A DNA stretch of 64,000 bases from Porodaedalea pini (taxonomy: Eukaryota; Basidiomycota; Agaricomycetes; Hymenochaetales; Hymenochaetaceae). The notes under the pieces were generated by a model. The model had not been told where the DNA came from, did no database searches, and worked only from the letters and a program-made list of their open reading frames with translations. The stretch is from contig NBAY01000003.1 in the NCBI GenBank assembly GCA_002794775.1, forward strand, positions 682,001 to 746,000. Reading direction: 5' to 3'. Made by a program: the position numbers and the translations under genes. Shown here one piece after another: positions 1 to 12,500 of this stretch; positions within the stretch are counted from its first letter, which is position 1; each line of letters begins with the position of its first letter.

Positions 1-38
1 GATTCTGACCCACAGCTGCTTCGGATTCGGCGAATCGG

Positions 39-3038
39 ATGCAGCGACGTCCTTCGCAAGTCGCTCTTAACCTCGGCTATTCTCCTCCTGGTAGTCCTAC
101 CCGCACATCCTCAGAATACGAAGAGGTCAACTATCCGGACAGCAATTACACGTCGTCGCACTGGTCCTCGCAGCAAGAGGAGGAGCTGCCTCTGCACTAT
201 ATGACCGAAGAAACCGCGCGTAGGAGAGTGAAGGCGGGTGGCGCGACCAGCAATGGTGTGGATGACATGAAGCCCGAGCCCAGTTACGGCGATGAGAACA
301 AGGATCTGTACAGAAAGATGAGACCGGTGAAGGGTCCGACGCTTGGAGGCAGGCTTCAGAGGCCGCCGCCGCCACCAGCTACGAACTTGGTGAGCGCGAA
401 GCTATGAGCTGGCAGTAACTGTGTCGAGACGCTAATGTATCTATCCGCCTGCTTAGACGGAGTTTATTCAACAGAATCTAGAGCATCTCCCGCCTGCCAT
501 CTACACGCTGCTGTCTTGTTGGACGCGTTTTTACCGCATCGGCAAGTCGAACGTTGTCGTATGGGACGAGGCACACTTTGGCAAATTCGGCTCGCACTAC
601 CTCAAGCGCGAGTTCTACTTCGATGTGCATCCACCGCTCGGGAAGATGCTTGTTGGTCTTGTTGGTCTGCTCTCTGGTTATGATGGACACTTTGAGTTCA
701 AAAGCGGGACTGAATACCCCGAGGGGCTGCCATATGTGGCCATGCGAGTCATGCTGGCGACTTTTGGTGTCGCTTTGGTCCCTTTGGGTTGGTATACAGC
801 TGTCGAGCTGGGAATGAGTAGGCGTGCTTGTCATTTGGTTGCTCTCATGGTTCTTTGTGGTAAGCTTTCACTTGTAGCGAAAGTTTTTCCAGACCCGCAT
901 TGTTGAACAAATGTGCTTACAGACATCGCATGGATTTGCATCTCGCGTTTTATTCTCCTGGACGCAATGCTACTCTTCTTCACATTTACTACCGTGTTCT
1001 GTATGGCCAAGTTCAACAACCAGCAGTACCGGTAAGCGAGACTTCAACTATCTTACAGGCTATGCTAACATTCAAGCAGGTCGTTCTCCCCGGAATGGTG
1101 GCTCTGGCTCTCTATGACTGGTCTATCCATTGGCTGTGTGACTAGGTGAACTGCTCTTCTATTGATTCTTGTACGATATACTGAATGCTGCACAGCGTGA
1201 AGTGGGTCGGTCTTTTTGTGACCGCCTTGGTTGGCGCCTATACCATAGAAGATCTGTGGAACAAGTTTGGGGACCTCCGTCTGTCTTATGCAAGTGTCTA
1301 TTCAATACACGTCTTGGATTCTTTCTGACGGATTATTGCAGCGTGATCAAGCAAGGCACTGGGCAGCTCGAATCGGGTGTCTCATTGTTCTCCCATTCTT
1401 GGTTTACATGATGACATTCAAGATACACTTCATGATTCTCAACCATTCTGGTCCCGGCGACTCGCAGATGAGTTCGCTGTTCCAAGCAAACCTTGTCGGC
1501 AATGATTTTGGGAAGAACCCCCTCGGTATGTCTTAAATTAGCTATATCCTGACTGTACTAATCATTGTTGTACCTTGCAGAGGTTGCTTTCGGATCGAAG
1601 GTCACGTTGAAAAATGTGGGGTACGGAGGTGGTCTTCTTCACTCTCATGTTCAGACTTACCCGGTTGGATCGAATCAACAACAAGTGACTTGTTATCATT
1701 ACAAGGACAACAACAATGAATGGGTCATTCAACCTCGATGGGATGAGCCGCCTCTTGACCTGAATGGGCCTATTCAATTCCTCAAGGACGGGGACGTTAT
1801 TCGCCTTCAGCACGGCCCGACCACTCGTAACTTGCATTCACACAATATTCCCGCGCCTGTTACGAAACTGAACAATGAGGTATCCTGCTATGGAAATGCG
1901 ACAGTCGGCGATTTCCATGATTATTGGAAGGTCGAAGTCGTTGATGACTTAAAGCAAGGAAGTAAAGAGCATGTCGACCGTATTCATTCTCTGACGACGC
2001 GTGTTCGCTTCCGTCATGACAAACTAGGATGCTATCTTCGCGCGGCGAATGCCATTCTTCCGGAGTGGGGGTTCAAACAGATCGAAGTTTCTTGCATTAA
2101 GGAGAACAACCCAAGCGATGTTCATACATGGTGGAACGTAGAAAGCCACTGGAATGACAGATGTGAGTACGAATTGCATACAACCATTTCAGAAGCTGAT
2201 GGTATTGCAGTGCCTGCTGGTGATACAAAGTTCTACAAGTCACCGTTCCTGCGCGACTTCTGGCACCTGAACGTTGCAATGATGACTTCAAATAACGCAC
2301 TCATTCCAGATCCGGACAAGGAAGACATTTTAGCATCCAATCCTTCCGACTGGCCATTCATGTACCTTGGCCTGCGCATGTGTGGATGGGGCGACCAGCA
2401 GACAAAATACTACTTGCTCGGCACCCCCATCATTTGGTGGGCGGGATCGACAAGTCTCATTGTCTCTCTCGCCGTCGTGGGTATATATTTATTGAGACAG
2501 CAGCGAAAGTACAAGGACTTCGATGCAGGTGAGGACTGTCAGACTCTTGAGCTTCTTCCTCTGACTCCTTACATTGCAGATGAATGGGAGCACTTCTTGT
2601 ACGTTGGCAAGGTCGCTTTCGTCGGCTGGATGCTTCACTATCTTCCCTTCCTCCTCATGGGTCGCGTGACCTATATTCATCATTATGTACATCTTTATTC
2701 ATATCTTTTCCATAGGCAAGAACTAACACATGCTCCTCAACAGCTCCCGACTCTGTACTTCTCCGTGATCATGTTTGCGCATCTTCTCGACCACTTCTTC
2801 TTCACAAACCGTCGCCTCGCTGAAAGCCACAAATGGGTTGTCTTCGGTGTCACAGCCCTCGCAATTGTTGGAAACTTCTGGTGGTTCCGAGGCCTGGCTT
2901 TCGGCATTGATGGTCCGATTAAGGAGCACACCGGCCTACTCTGGCGTAAAGTGGGTCATAACTCTATTACCGTTGGACGGGACTCTGACGCATCGCCTCC
3001 TTTAGACGTGGAATATCTACGACCAAGTGCATCTTTAG
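39..3038 (+). CDS. PMT2: Dolichyl-phosphate-mannose protein O-mannosyltransferase, PMT2 type
   Basis: Transfers mannose from dolichyl-phosphate mannose to Ser/Thr of secretory proteins in the ER lumen, usually as a Pmt1-Pmt2 heterodimer. About 810 residues result after removing roughly ten short introns. An acidic, proline-rich cytosolic N-tail is followed by the catalytic loop with WDEAHFG and FYFDVHPPLGKML. A central MIR region carries LHSHVQTYP and the PMT2-typical QQQVTCYHYKDNNN; the LHSH and QNEVSC-like signatures fit PMT2 better than PMT1 or PMT4. C-terminal membrane helices include YLPFLLMGR. The last exon is reached by an intron at 2949-3005 and ends WNIYDQVHL with a stop at 3036-3038, so the open frame running on to 3142 is intron read-through. 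A stop at 6-8 lies in frame upstream of the chosen ATG. Family and subfamily are secure; single splice sites were inferred by eye. Confidence 0.93.
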
Positions 3039-3354
3039 ACTCTGTAACTACCTGTTCCCTGTATTTATTCAGCTCCTCGAGTAAAGTCCGCACGCAATCT
3101 CTAATCATATGTATGGCGTACTTGTGTTCGCAATTATCTTAGCCTGAAAAATCGCAATACACCTAATTCTCTTCGATGATCGCTAACTCCGGTCACAGCC
3201 TAGGTCAGACAGGAAGTCACATTCAATCAGACAGCCGTACTTATATACAAATGGGTCGCAAAACAACTTTTAGCGTGTCAGATTCTGAGCAGTCGCACGC
3301 GTACACGATATATTGACGAACAAGCAAGAACGACTGGTGCGTCACACAGCACTC
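3039..3354. other. Intergenic, convergent 3' ends
   Basis: A 316-base spacer between the stop of the PMT2-type gene (+) and the stop of the zinc-knuckle gene (-). It holds only the two 3' flanks. I see no coding signal or RNA gene. Confidence 0.7.
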
Positions 3355-4624
3355 TCAAGCGGCCTCAGCAGCAACACCTACGCTTTCGGGCTCCGGGACC
3401 GGTCCAGGGCAGTCCCGAAGGATGTGGCTGTCGTACACAGTCAGTATCAGACACTGGAATAAAGTATGTATCTCACCCCTCGGCGCCACACTGGTAGCAT
3501 GCACGCTGCTGGGGCTTAGGACAGTCGCGGCTGATATGCCCCTACGCAGCCAAGTTGAAGAAAAGAAATAAGTCAGCGCCAAACCGTCTCAAGATACTGG
3601 ATTAATTGTCTTATCACTCACAAAACCAGAGCAGTTGTAGCATTTGGCTCCTTGAGTGCAGTCACGCGATAGGTGGCCTAGGCCTCCACAGGTGAAGCTG
3701 AATGGGGGGGAAAGGTGTAAGGGTGAGACGCAGGAAGACTGACGCTATGAAGCTCACCAATTCTTTGCCCTGAGATTGTCATTGTATCCTCCACCGCCAT
3801 ATCCACTGGTCGCGCCACCAGCCGCCTCCGGACAGTTACGAGCGATATGGCCAGGCTTTGAGCAACGGTAACACTCCTGTACGGAGCTTGCTTCACCACC
3901 GTTGTTAAAGGCACCGTAGCTACGCTCCGCTGTTTGTCCAGGGCAGTCGCGCGCCTAGAAAGCCATATTGTGTAAACAAATCGTACAAATTGACAAGGCG
4001 GCAGGAAGCACGAACCAAGTGATCTGTCTTGCCGCAAGTGTAGCATTCCTTTGATTTTGGTGCGCCAGTGCAGTCGCGCGAGACGTGGCCTCCTTCACCG
4101 CCTACAATTCCAGATATCAATGTATCGCCAATGACATGAGAAAAAGAGAGGCTTGCGGACAGTTGTAACTGCAGACCGTGGTTGTTTCGAACGGGCGTAA
4201 ACAACTCAGTCAGTTTTAGAATGTTTGCATCGGTCCTATGTTACTGTACCACTTCTGGTCTTGCGTGCACTCTTTCGCCCTGTGGCCGGCTGATGATGTT
4301 CAATGTTGGGAGTGCAGTCGTATGAGGTGGAGAAAACACGATTTCATTTTTGTGGACAGGTGAAGATACCGTAGCGATGTATCATTATTTTTTCGTTTAA
4401 AATGCCGCCGCCGCACAAACATAGAAAGCAAAGGTTAACGAAACGACCGTCAGCAACACTCCGCACGCCAGAAAAAAATGATTCTTGATGAGGGAAAAGT
4501 GAATGTCTAACAATTCGAGTCTGATCGAGACACGATATAGACAAAATGGCACGGGAAGAGGACTGGACAACATGAAACTCTACGCACTCATACCGCAATT
4601 GAAACATCCATGAGCACGCGACAT
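3355..4624 (-). CDS. GIS2: CNBP/Gis2-like protein with seven CCHC zinc knuckles
   Basis: A small cytoplasmic nucleic-acid-binding protein; the family (yeast Gis2, animal CNBP) binds G-rich RNA and promotes translation. The spliced frame gives eight exons and 193 residues: 4588-4624, 4250-4289, 4161-4168, 4016-4101, 3758-3954, 3622-3697, 3477-3541 and 3355-3427. Exon lengths and phases close exactly. Each knuckle is C-X2-C-X4-H-X4-C: CFNCGMTGHRAKEC, CYNCGEGGHVSRDC, CYTCGKTDHLARDC, CYRCSKPGHIARNC, CFTCGGLGHLSRDC, CYNCSGFGHISRDC and CYQCGAEGHILRDC. A Gly/Tyr-rich spacer lies between knuckles four and five. The start MSRAHG was chosen because it supplies the first half of knuckle one. Exon three is only 8 nt, and intron one (4290-4587) is about six times longer than the others. 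Seven knuckles matches the family's usual number. Confidence 0.93.
4161..4168 (-). other. 8-nt microexon in the zinc-knuckle gene
   Basis: On the minus strand this exon reads TTACAACT, flanked upstream by ctgcag and downstream by gtccgc. It supplies the last base of one Cys codon, Tyr-Asn, and the first base of the next Cys codon, completing CYNC of the second knuckle. Without it neither frame nor knuckle can be rebuilt from the flanking exons. Confidence 0.85.
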
Positions 4625-6436
4625 GCTGACTCTTTTTTGCTGAAGACGAAGACGACGTCATTAGTATGAGGGACATCAGGGCACCAGCCACTGTAAGTGC
4701 AGCTGCCAGCACCCTATAGACACCTCATTTGTCTTCCTTGCGCAAAGAAATATACACACTGAGGGATTGAAGGAAATTTAGACAAGGTGGCCGTTCAACC
4801 AGGAGGCGACGTGATAGTCCGGAGACAAGCTGCTACACGTGCAGTAAAGAAGATCTTACTGTTAGGCATTGGCTTACGTGAGCTGATCGTGAGAACATCC
4901 TGCATAGAGCCTTTTTACGGTAAAAAATAATAATATTCGCCTTTTTAAGTTTTATGCGACAGTATTAATGCATCGTAAGTCGAGTAATACAAATATTAAT
5001 GACACATAGTTGCCGTATAGATCAAGTAGTGGCTTCTTCTTTCTTTATGCACACGATGTTGAAGGGGACCTTCTTTAAATAGTAAACTTAGAAAAGAATC
5101 GTCTTGAATAGTCAAAAACTTATGGTCGGTCCGCTTTGCAATTTAGCCTTGATAACTTCCCTAGGCCTGCTAGCATTCTCAGATCAGTATTTATATTGGA
5201 GCTACAGACTCCTTAGATATCCCGCGGCAAAACTTCCCCGAGGTCTCGAGACTCGAGACACCGCGGTGCACGGCGATAGGCCTTCTTACAGCTTTCAGAA
5301 GCTCAGCAAGTACACTCCTGTGAACTTTAGACGTACTATATTAGTGATATACCCAGACCATCAAGCAAAGGCACTCAATTTCGTCAATAGTTTCGTGTTG
5401 GGGCTCAACTGAGAGATGAACTCGGATGAAGCGATGTGTCACCTGCAATAACTTTCATTTTCCGTAGTCTCTCCAGTACAACTGTACTTGGGGATAGCAA
5501 AACTCAGAGGTAGGATGTAGTCTTGGAGAATATTATGCTAGAGTTCGTATACAACTGTCTCAGTGTAGTTAGAGGCTAAGTTTAATCCGTTTAAAAAGTA
5601 TCAGACCCAGTCTGCCGGTCTGATGGAGATTCATGAGAAGAAAAAAGGTATCGGAACCGGGATCCAGCAAAGAGGGGGAAATGTGCTCAGCCACAAGAAA
5701 GAGCAACTGTTTCATTTCCAGTTGTCGTTTTAATCGGAGCTCAATTTTGGACGCGCCATCGCGTTGCATAAACTTGAACGTGACCGAATGATTCACTGCC
5801 TTCTTTCGCAACGACCAGCAGGAATAAAGCACGAAGACCTTCTCGTGTTGTTCTTACGACATTAATATTCTTTTTTCATAGACTCTCAAGGTAATCGAGA
5901 TCGCTTTAGGCAGTTCATCATTCCGTGAGGACAGGGCGCTCTTCGGCGATCAGTACTCCAGGACAACTAAAATCTTGCGCCAGCGTCTTGCGGCTTCTTT
6001 AGCCAATGAGAGCGCGAACGTGCGCTGGGATGCTATTTAGTTTATGGTCGAGAAAGTATGCCTTGATACCGGACTACGGGCATAAGCATCGGCCGTACTG
6101 TCCAACTGTTACAAAAGATCATGCGCATTTCATCTTCTCCGCACTTTCCCTTCATCTCAGTCCCAGCTGGCTATCCTTCCGCCGAGACGAAGTGCAATGC
6201 CCCGCATGGTTTCTCCAAATTCTGCTGCTCCACCTGATCTTTATAAAGCGCAAGGCTTTGCACGATCAATGAGAGTTCACCGAGCAAGTTTCCAATGTCC
6301 TGCATCTGACCATGAGCGCGGCTCACTTACTCTGACCTTTAATCGAACAGAGACAGTGCATTCTTCTTTGCACGTGTATAGAGAAAGCTTTATCTACCGG
6401 CTCGCCTATCGAGAGCGAGCCAGAATCTAGTCAACA
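4625..6436. other. 1.8-kb gene-poor spacer
   Basis: No open frame here shows family motifs or convincing splice continuity. It must carry the promoter of the zinc-knuckle gene (leftward) and probably the 5' region of the RhoGEF gene (rightward). The stretch is AT-rich near 4920-5000 and contains a short palindrome at 5243-5259. Undetected 5' exons of the RhoGEF gene could lie at its right end; ATGs at 6006, 6197 and 6437 were considered. Confidence 0.5.
5243..5259. repeat. 17-bp perfect palindrome with XhoI-like core
   Basis: GTCTCGAG-A-CTCGAGAC, an inverted repeat around one central base. It is flanked on both sides by CCGCGG (5222-5227 and 5261-5266). Purpose unknown; it could be a factor site or chance. 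Confidence 0.55.
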
Positions 6437-6502
6437 ATGGGACGAGTAAAGCTCTTCCTTGGTACGCACACTGTCCGCATGACGCTCATGACATTTTCTC
6501 AG

Positions 6503-9500
6503 CGCTTTGTCTAATATAAACGAGCATTTCGCGGAATGGAGTAAACTCAACGTCGTCCAGAGCTTCCTCAAGTCAGATCAAATACTTGTGGGCATCGACC
6601 AGCTATGTGGAGAGCTGCGATGGTGCGGTATGCGATTCGAGGTAATTGATGTTCAGCGACAAAATACATACAGACGTCATCTTTGTACTCCATCCAGGAC
6701 TCACAATTGGCCGAAAAACGAAGGCAAGATGAAGAGATTCTTCAAGACACGTTGCGAGCAATTGCATCAGACCGAGACCTTCTCAAAGAATTACTTACAC
6801 AGCCATCGGAATCTGTTGTTCTGTTTATCAGGAAATTGCAAAACGTACGACCCAATTGACGCCTTATCATCCGCTGTTGTCTAATCAAATACTCGACATG
6901 TAATCCATTAGGTCCTACTCAACAATCTTGAGCCTACCAGTATGCGTGCAAAGCTGGAGTATGCTCTCATGTTTCTATACAAGGAGACAACAGCTCGGCT
7001 CCCGACGCCTGATTTGACATCCCAAGTCAGTGACGTCGAAAGTATACCTACACCGTCTTCTCCGTTGTTCAGGACCTATCATGCGGACTGGTTGGATGAG
7101 GAAAGGGTTACGGTTAGAGCCCTAAGGCTTGTTAAATATAATCCTGCACATGTAAAGGTGCAGTTTGCGTAATAACCTCAACTTAACATATGCATTAAAT
7201 ACTATCCTCAAGCGTTTCCGTCGGGAGGTAGCAGCATACTATGCTTCCAGTAAGCATCCGAGTATTGTCCGCGTATACGGGATGGTCTTGGACGAGGGTC
7301 TAGGATGTTGCCTTGTATGTCTTAATATTCTTACCGGCTCGCGCCACTTTGGCTCAACAGAACTAACTTTGCTTTATCATGAATCAAGGTTATCCCTATG
7401 TCTTCTACCAGTATCAATGCACTGTCTTTCCTGAACCGCATCGGTGACACGAACGTCGTTCCTTGGCTGCTTGATATCGCATCCGCGATACAACATCTAC
7501 ACACCTGGATCCCAACCGTCATCTGCGGATGCCTATGCGCCGAGAACATATGGATAAAGGACGATGGTGCAAGTGTTTGCATTTCTGATTTTGGATTATT
7601 CCAGCTTTCTAGCCAAATTTCAGATGCCGTCAAGAATCTTCTTCGGTGGTGCGCGCCCGAAGTCATTCGGGCTGTAAAGAATGGAGATGGCAGCGAGGCT
7701 GCAGCCTCAATTTGTACAAAGCAGACGGACGTCTATTCATTTGGTGTGTTGCGACCATTTTTCAATCTGTTATCTGAAACAAGCTGTTGACTCATGATCT
7801 CTATCTTACTCAGGCATTATGATGTTTGGTATGTATATATGCGTAGTTCGTGCTAAGCTCTGTACTAAACGTATCTGTAACTGTAACGTCTGGTTTCTAA
7901 GAGGTAAGTAAACAGACTTCCTTCATTTGACTTTGGCCTTACCTAGATCTGTGTTGGTACCAGCTCTTCACCAGTGATATACCCTTCTACCATATCAAGG
8001 ATGACGAGACTCTAGAACCCGAAATCCTTCATGGGACGCGTCCAATTATGTCTGCCGAGCTCAAAGCGAGAGCGAATCGGAGAGGATTTTCTACAAGTGT
8101 GAATAACTTGATGAAGGCGAGCTGGGATCAAGAACCGATAAAGCGGCAAAGCATGGAGGCCATTATTGCCAAAATCACCTGGCATGTTAACAAGGGGGCA
8201 TTAACGAGATCCGGCACGTTCATGCAGAGCAGCGTTGTCCTACGCATTCGCTGATAGATGGATTGTCCATTTTAGAAACAAGCGATTACCGTCCGGGATC
8301 GAGCTCAGGCTCAGTCATGAGCAGGGCTAGTCACTCTACAGGCAGTTCGGGTCGTGATTCCATTCTGCATCCCATGACGCCTCGTTCAACTGGCTCGCTG
8401 CATGCAAGCGGCTCTGTTTCGATTGTTTCACGAACAGACATTCCCGGTGTCTCCGGGCATGGTTTATTCAGTTCAAGCCAATTGTTTTCTGAACCGACTC
8501 CAATTGAACTTGAGGACAGAAAGGTTGAACGTCAGACAGGCCTTGAGCTTTCACAGAAGATGTCAAAAATTTCTTTGCAGCCCCGTGGGTCTTACTCCAC
8601 TTCCTCTTAACTTATCTTGAAGAAAAGTCTCATTCTTTTGCAGGACCAAGCTCATCGGAAAACACCATCCGCCAGGAGCCACGTTCATCGTTTTCTTCGG
8701 ACTACAGTGAAGAAGGAAGCAGCCATCTTGGACAACGCGAAAACTCGGCCTATGAGCGTATGCCGAAGCTTAAGATTCCGTCTCTCATGGCATCAAAAGG
8801 GTTAAATAAGAATCGTTTTGAGATTCTCACGTCCCGGATGACGACCGATGGAAGCATTAACCCTAATTGGGCTGGCGTTTCAAGCATGGAGGGCCTGCGC
8901 AGGATCACGCGGCGGCCAGGGAAGCTTACCCAGGTTTCGGCTTTGGAGAGTCTCATTAGACGAGAAAACCAGTTCCTCTCGGATACGACAGACGAGTACC
9001 TGGCCCATCGTCTTCGAGCCAATCCCGGTATCCTGGGCATTGGCCGCCTCGAAAGTTTCTTAACCAACATACTGGAAGACAGCCGTACTTTGAGGCTGGT
9101 CAATCAACACTTCAGAAATGCTCTACAAGCCAACTCGAATGTAATGGCCACTGGCTTTGCTCAAATTTCTCTCCTGTGTAAGGAAGGTATGGCCGCCTTG
9201 AGCTATCACTATGCTATATAATAATAGTTTTATTGGTGCCCTTTCTTACGCAGCTGCTATGCAATTCAGCTTGGTATACCCTGCATATATACAACGCCTA
9301 CCGGAAGTTCAGAAGACCATCGCAGACGAGCTTGATTCCAACGACAGGTTCTCTGAAATTATGAACGTAAGGCCGTGTTTTGAGGTAACTTAAGAGATTG
9401 CTGACCAAAGGCCGGCAGGAGAAACAACCCAATGGAAGTACTTTTCGTCAGGCACTCGACAAGTTCCTTTGCGCTCCCGTAACGCACTTACAACAACACC

Positions 9501-12500
9501 CTCGTACGCTACAACTGATAATATCAGAAATGAGTGCCGGTGATCCAGAGACGCCTCTGTTGCAAGAGGCTCTGGGAGAGATGCTTAAAACCGTCAACTT
9601 GGTTCATATAGCCGATTGGCAGCGAAGCAACTCGGAGGATGACATGGGCTGGAAGGATTTTGTGTCAAAAGAGACTGTCAAAGGTGCCTCAAGGATAGAT
9701 GTTAACCGCCAAACGTACGTATTCTACGTTTCTCCGAAAGTATTGTTTTTGATCCGTTTTCCATAGTACAATATTTGAACTCATTTCTGAGGAATGCAGC
9801 TACGTGGGAAAGTTGAAAATGCTGCAGGTATGATCGTAACTCACCGTCATGCTGAAATCCTCTTGCTAACTACAATTCTTTTCCTCTAGAAAGTCCTGCA
9901 AAATATTTTCTGGGAGCTAGTAAATTTGCGCCGTACCGAGGATGCCGTGCTTCAAGACATCATAAAGACGCTTATTGCGGTCCTTGCAGACTTCTTACGC
10001 TTCCATTCACAACTTTTGGAGAACCTTTTCACGCTCCAACGTTCTCAGCACCCGTTGATCGGGACATTCGTTGCGAAATGTGGAATCGACCAGATCCCAT
10101 GGCATTCTCTATACGATCACCGGTTTGGTAACACTTATAAGAAGCTCGTAAACCTGATACAGGATGGCAAAGCTCGCCTGGGCATTTTTAAACGTGTCAT
10201 GCAGGTATGTTTTTCTCATACGTTCACTTCGGTCAATTTCCCCGACTGGAGTTTTTAGCGAGAACAATCTCTCCGCGAGACCGACTTTATGCAGTTCCTA
10301 CGCACGCCCAGCATACATCTCAGATTTTTTATCAATGGCTTGAAGAAAATTGTGGAGCTGACCGACGATCAGAATGAGGTATAACAGATGACTTGTGATA
10401 TCGCCACGTTATTAATTCCACCCATACAGGATCGAGAAGTCGTCTCTGAAATATTTCCCAGGCTCTTTGAAGTTTGCCAACAGGTACTTTTATTTATGGC
10501 CATTCTATATCTTTCCAAATAGCCAATCTCATTTCTTCCTTCAAGGTGGAATTGAAGACCTCTGCTTCAAAAGAGCGTGCTCGCCTCGCAAGCCTTGCCG
10601 CCGCTTTGGATTTTAGCAACTTCCCGGGCGTAGAAAATGTCAGTTGTTCTTTGCACATTTGGACATGAAGAACGAAACTGAAGACGGCATCAGGACGTCG
10701 ATATAGCATCAGGCTCTCGAGCACTCATCATGTCTGGAAATCTGAAGCTGGGAGTAGCTAGCTCGCAAATGAAGAGAGTCTTCCTTGAAGAACGTTTTAC
10801 CCTGCTTCTCGACAATTACTGTGAGCATGTTACTTCCTTCCTCAGAATCGTGTTTTTACAGCACATCCTTAGTGATATTCACAAGAAAGTCGGATATCCA
10901 AGGAGTACTGCACCTTGAGGTCTGCGAAAGAGTATAAATTCAGATCTGTGCATCTCTCCCACACTCGTACTGATTATGGTGTAAATTAGCCATTAGCGTT
11001 GGACCTGCTCATCATCAGTAACGACGGAATACCGCCTACGAGTGTAGAGGATGCACTGTTCCCTTGCTTAAAGATACAAAATAGCGGCTGTGACCCTCTA
11101 TACCTCTACGGTGAGACAGAGTACACGAGTAGAATTTGGCGGAGCAAACTCGAAGAGTCGGGGAGCGTACGAGCAGATCTAGTTGAGAAAACAAGGGTAA
11201 GACGCTTCGCCCCACTCTCTTTGTGCATTCCTTATTTCCCATGCAATTCTATAAGGTCGTCGATTTAGAAGTTCTACATAGATTCGCGAGGATCCCTTCG
11301 TGCTCCGCCGAGTTCCGTACGCATGTTCCAACGCACTACTATATCACGATTTTCATCGCTTACTTTTTACCAAGGTCACGCTGGAGAGGACATTATGGTG
11401 ATAGCTTGCGAGCAACCGACGTCTGGCATTTGGTTGCGTCAAGGTCGTGATCGTGAGTGACCCGTGGCGTTGCGTGAACAAGAATTCTAATATATACTTC
11501 TCTAGCGAATCTTCGCCTTGCCATTTCAATAAACAACGTTTTACAACTTACGGTGTTAGATGAACAGGGAATCTTTTTGGTTTTAGCGGAAAAGGTACAA
11601 ATAATCACGCTTGTAGCTTTCCCTTGGCTCGTATGGATAGCAACTGACGCCCTTACAATAGTCACTCTTTTGGTATCGTCAGGAAGAACTAATGAAAGGC
11701 ACCTGCGTGGCCCAGCGCTTGGTAGATGAATCCATGGTGGTTGACTTCTACCGCACCGGTACTCTGGCAAACCGTTGCTTCTTAATAGTATCCGCCCGGA
11801 GGAAAGGGGTGCGCCCGTTGTTCCATATTTTTCTCATGTTGCTAATACAAGCCTTAGAGAAATGTCTTGCGATTTTATGAGGTTCCTGCGAACGGGAAGA
11901 CATCGAAAGTCATGAATGCGTTCAAAAACAAGTCCAGCCCATTCAGCCTCGTGGCGGTGGGTTAAAGAGCACTCCGCAAGTGCCTAGAAGGTTGATTCTT
12001 ACAATGACATGCTTATTATAGGAGACAGAGCTCAGCAGCCCTGTCAAGGACGTACAGTTCCTAAAAAGCAGCTTTGTTCTCGTTGGGGATGCGTTCCAGT
12101 TGGTGAATTTCGTTGAGTGCGTTGAATAAGTCTTGCTTGATAGGATTCATCTCTGATGATACCACAGCGCCCAACAACTGAAAGAAAGCCTTTCGTCCAA
12201 TAAACCTCAGCTGCTCCCGTTACCTAGTGATCCCCTTGCGGACTTGGCTGAGCGCTGTCAGTCATCGGGACCCGTCGCTATCCATAGATTCGACAAGGAC
12301 TTTATACTATGTTACCGAGGTACTCTTTTCTTTGTCATGTGGAACTGACAAGTACTGAATATGTGTCGTAGGCTTTGCAGCATATATCAATGCCAATGGT
12401 CAACTTTCTCCAAAGGTCGTCGAGTGGGAATCCAGCAACGTCCAAAGCATTGTTTTTAGGCCCCCTTACATACTAATTTTGGGCGCTTCGACAATCGAGA

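Noticed and set aside
3040..3142. Continuation of the PMT2 frame past 3038
   Set aside because: The frame only stays open by reading through the last intron; the spliced exon ends WNIYDQVHL with a stop, as in the family.
5104..5412. 102-codon frame in the 4.6-6.4 kb spacer
   Set aside because: Starts with a non-ATG codon, has no recognisable feature and no splice partners.
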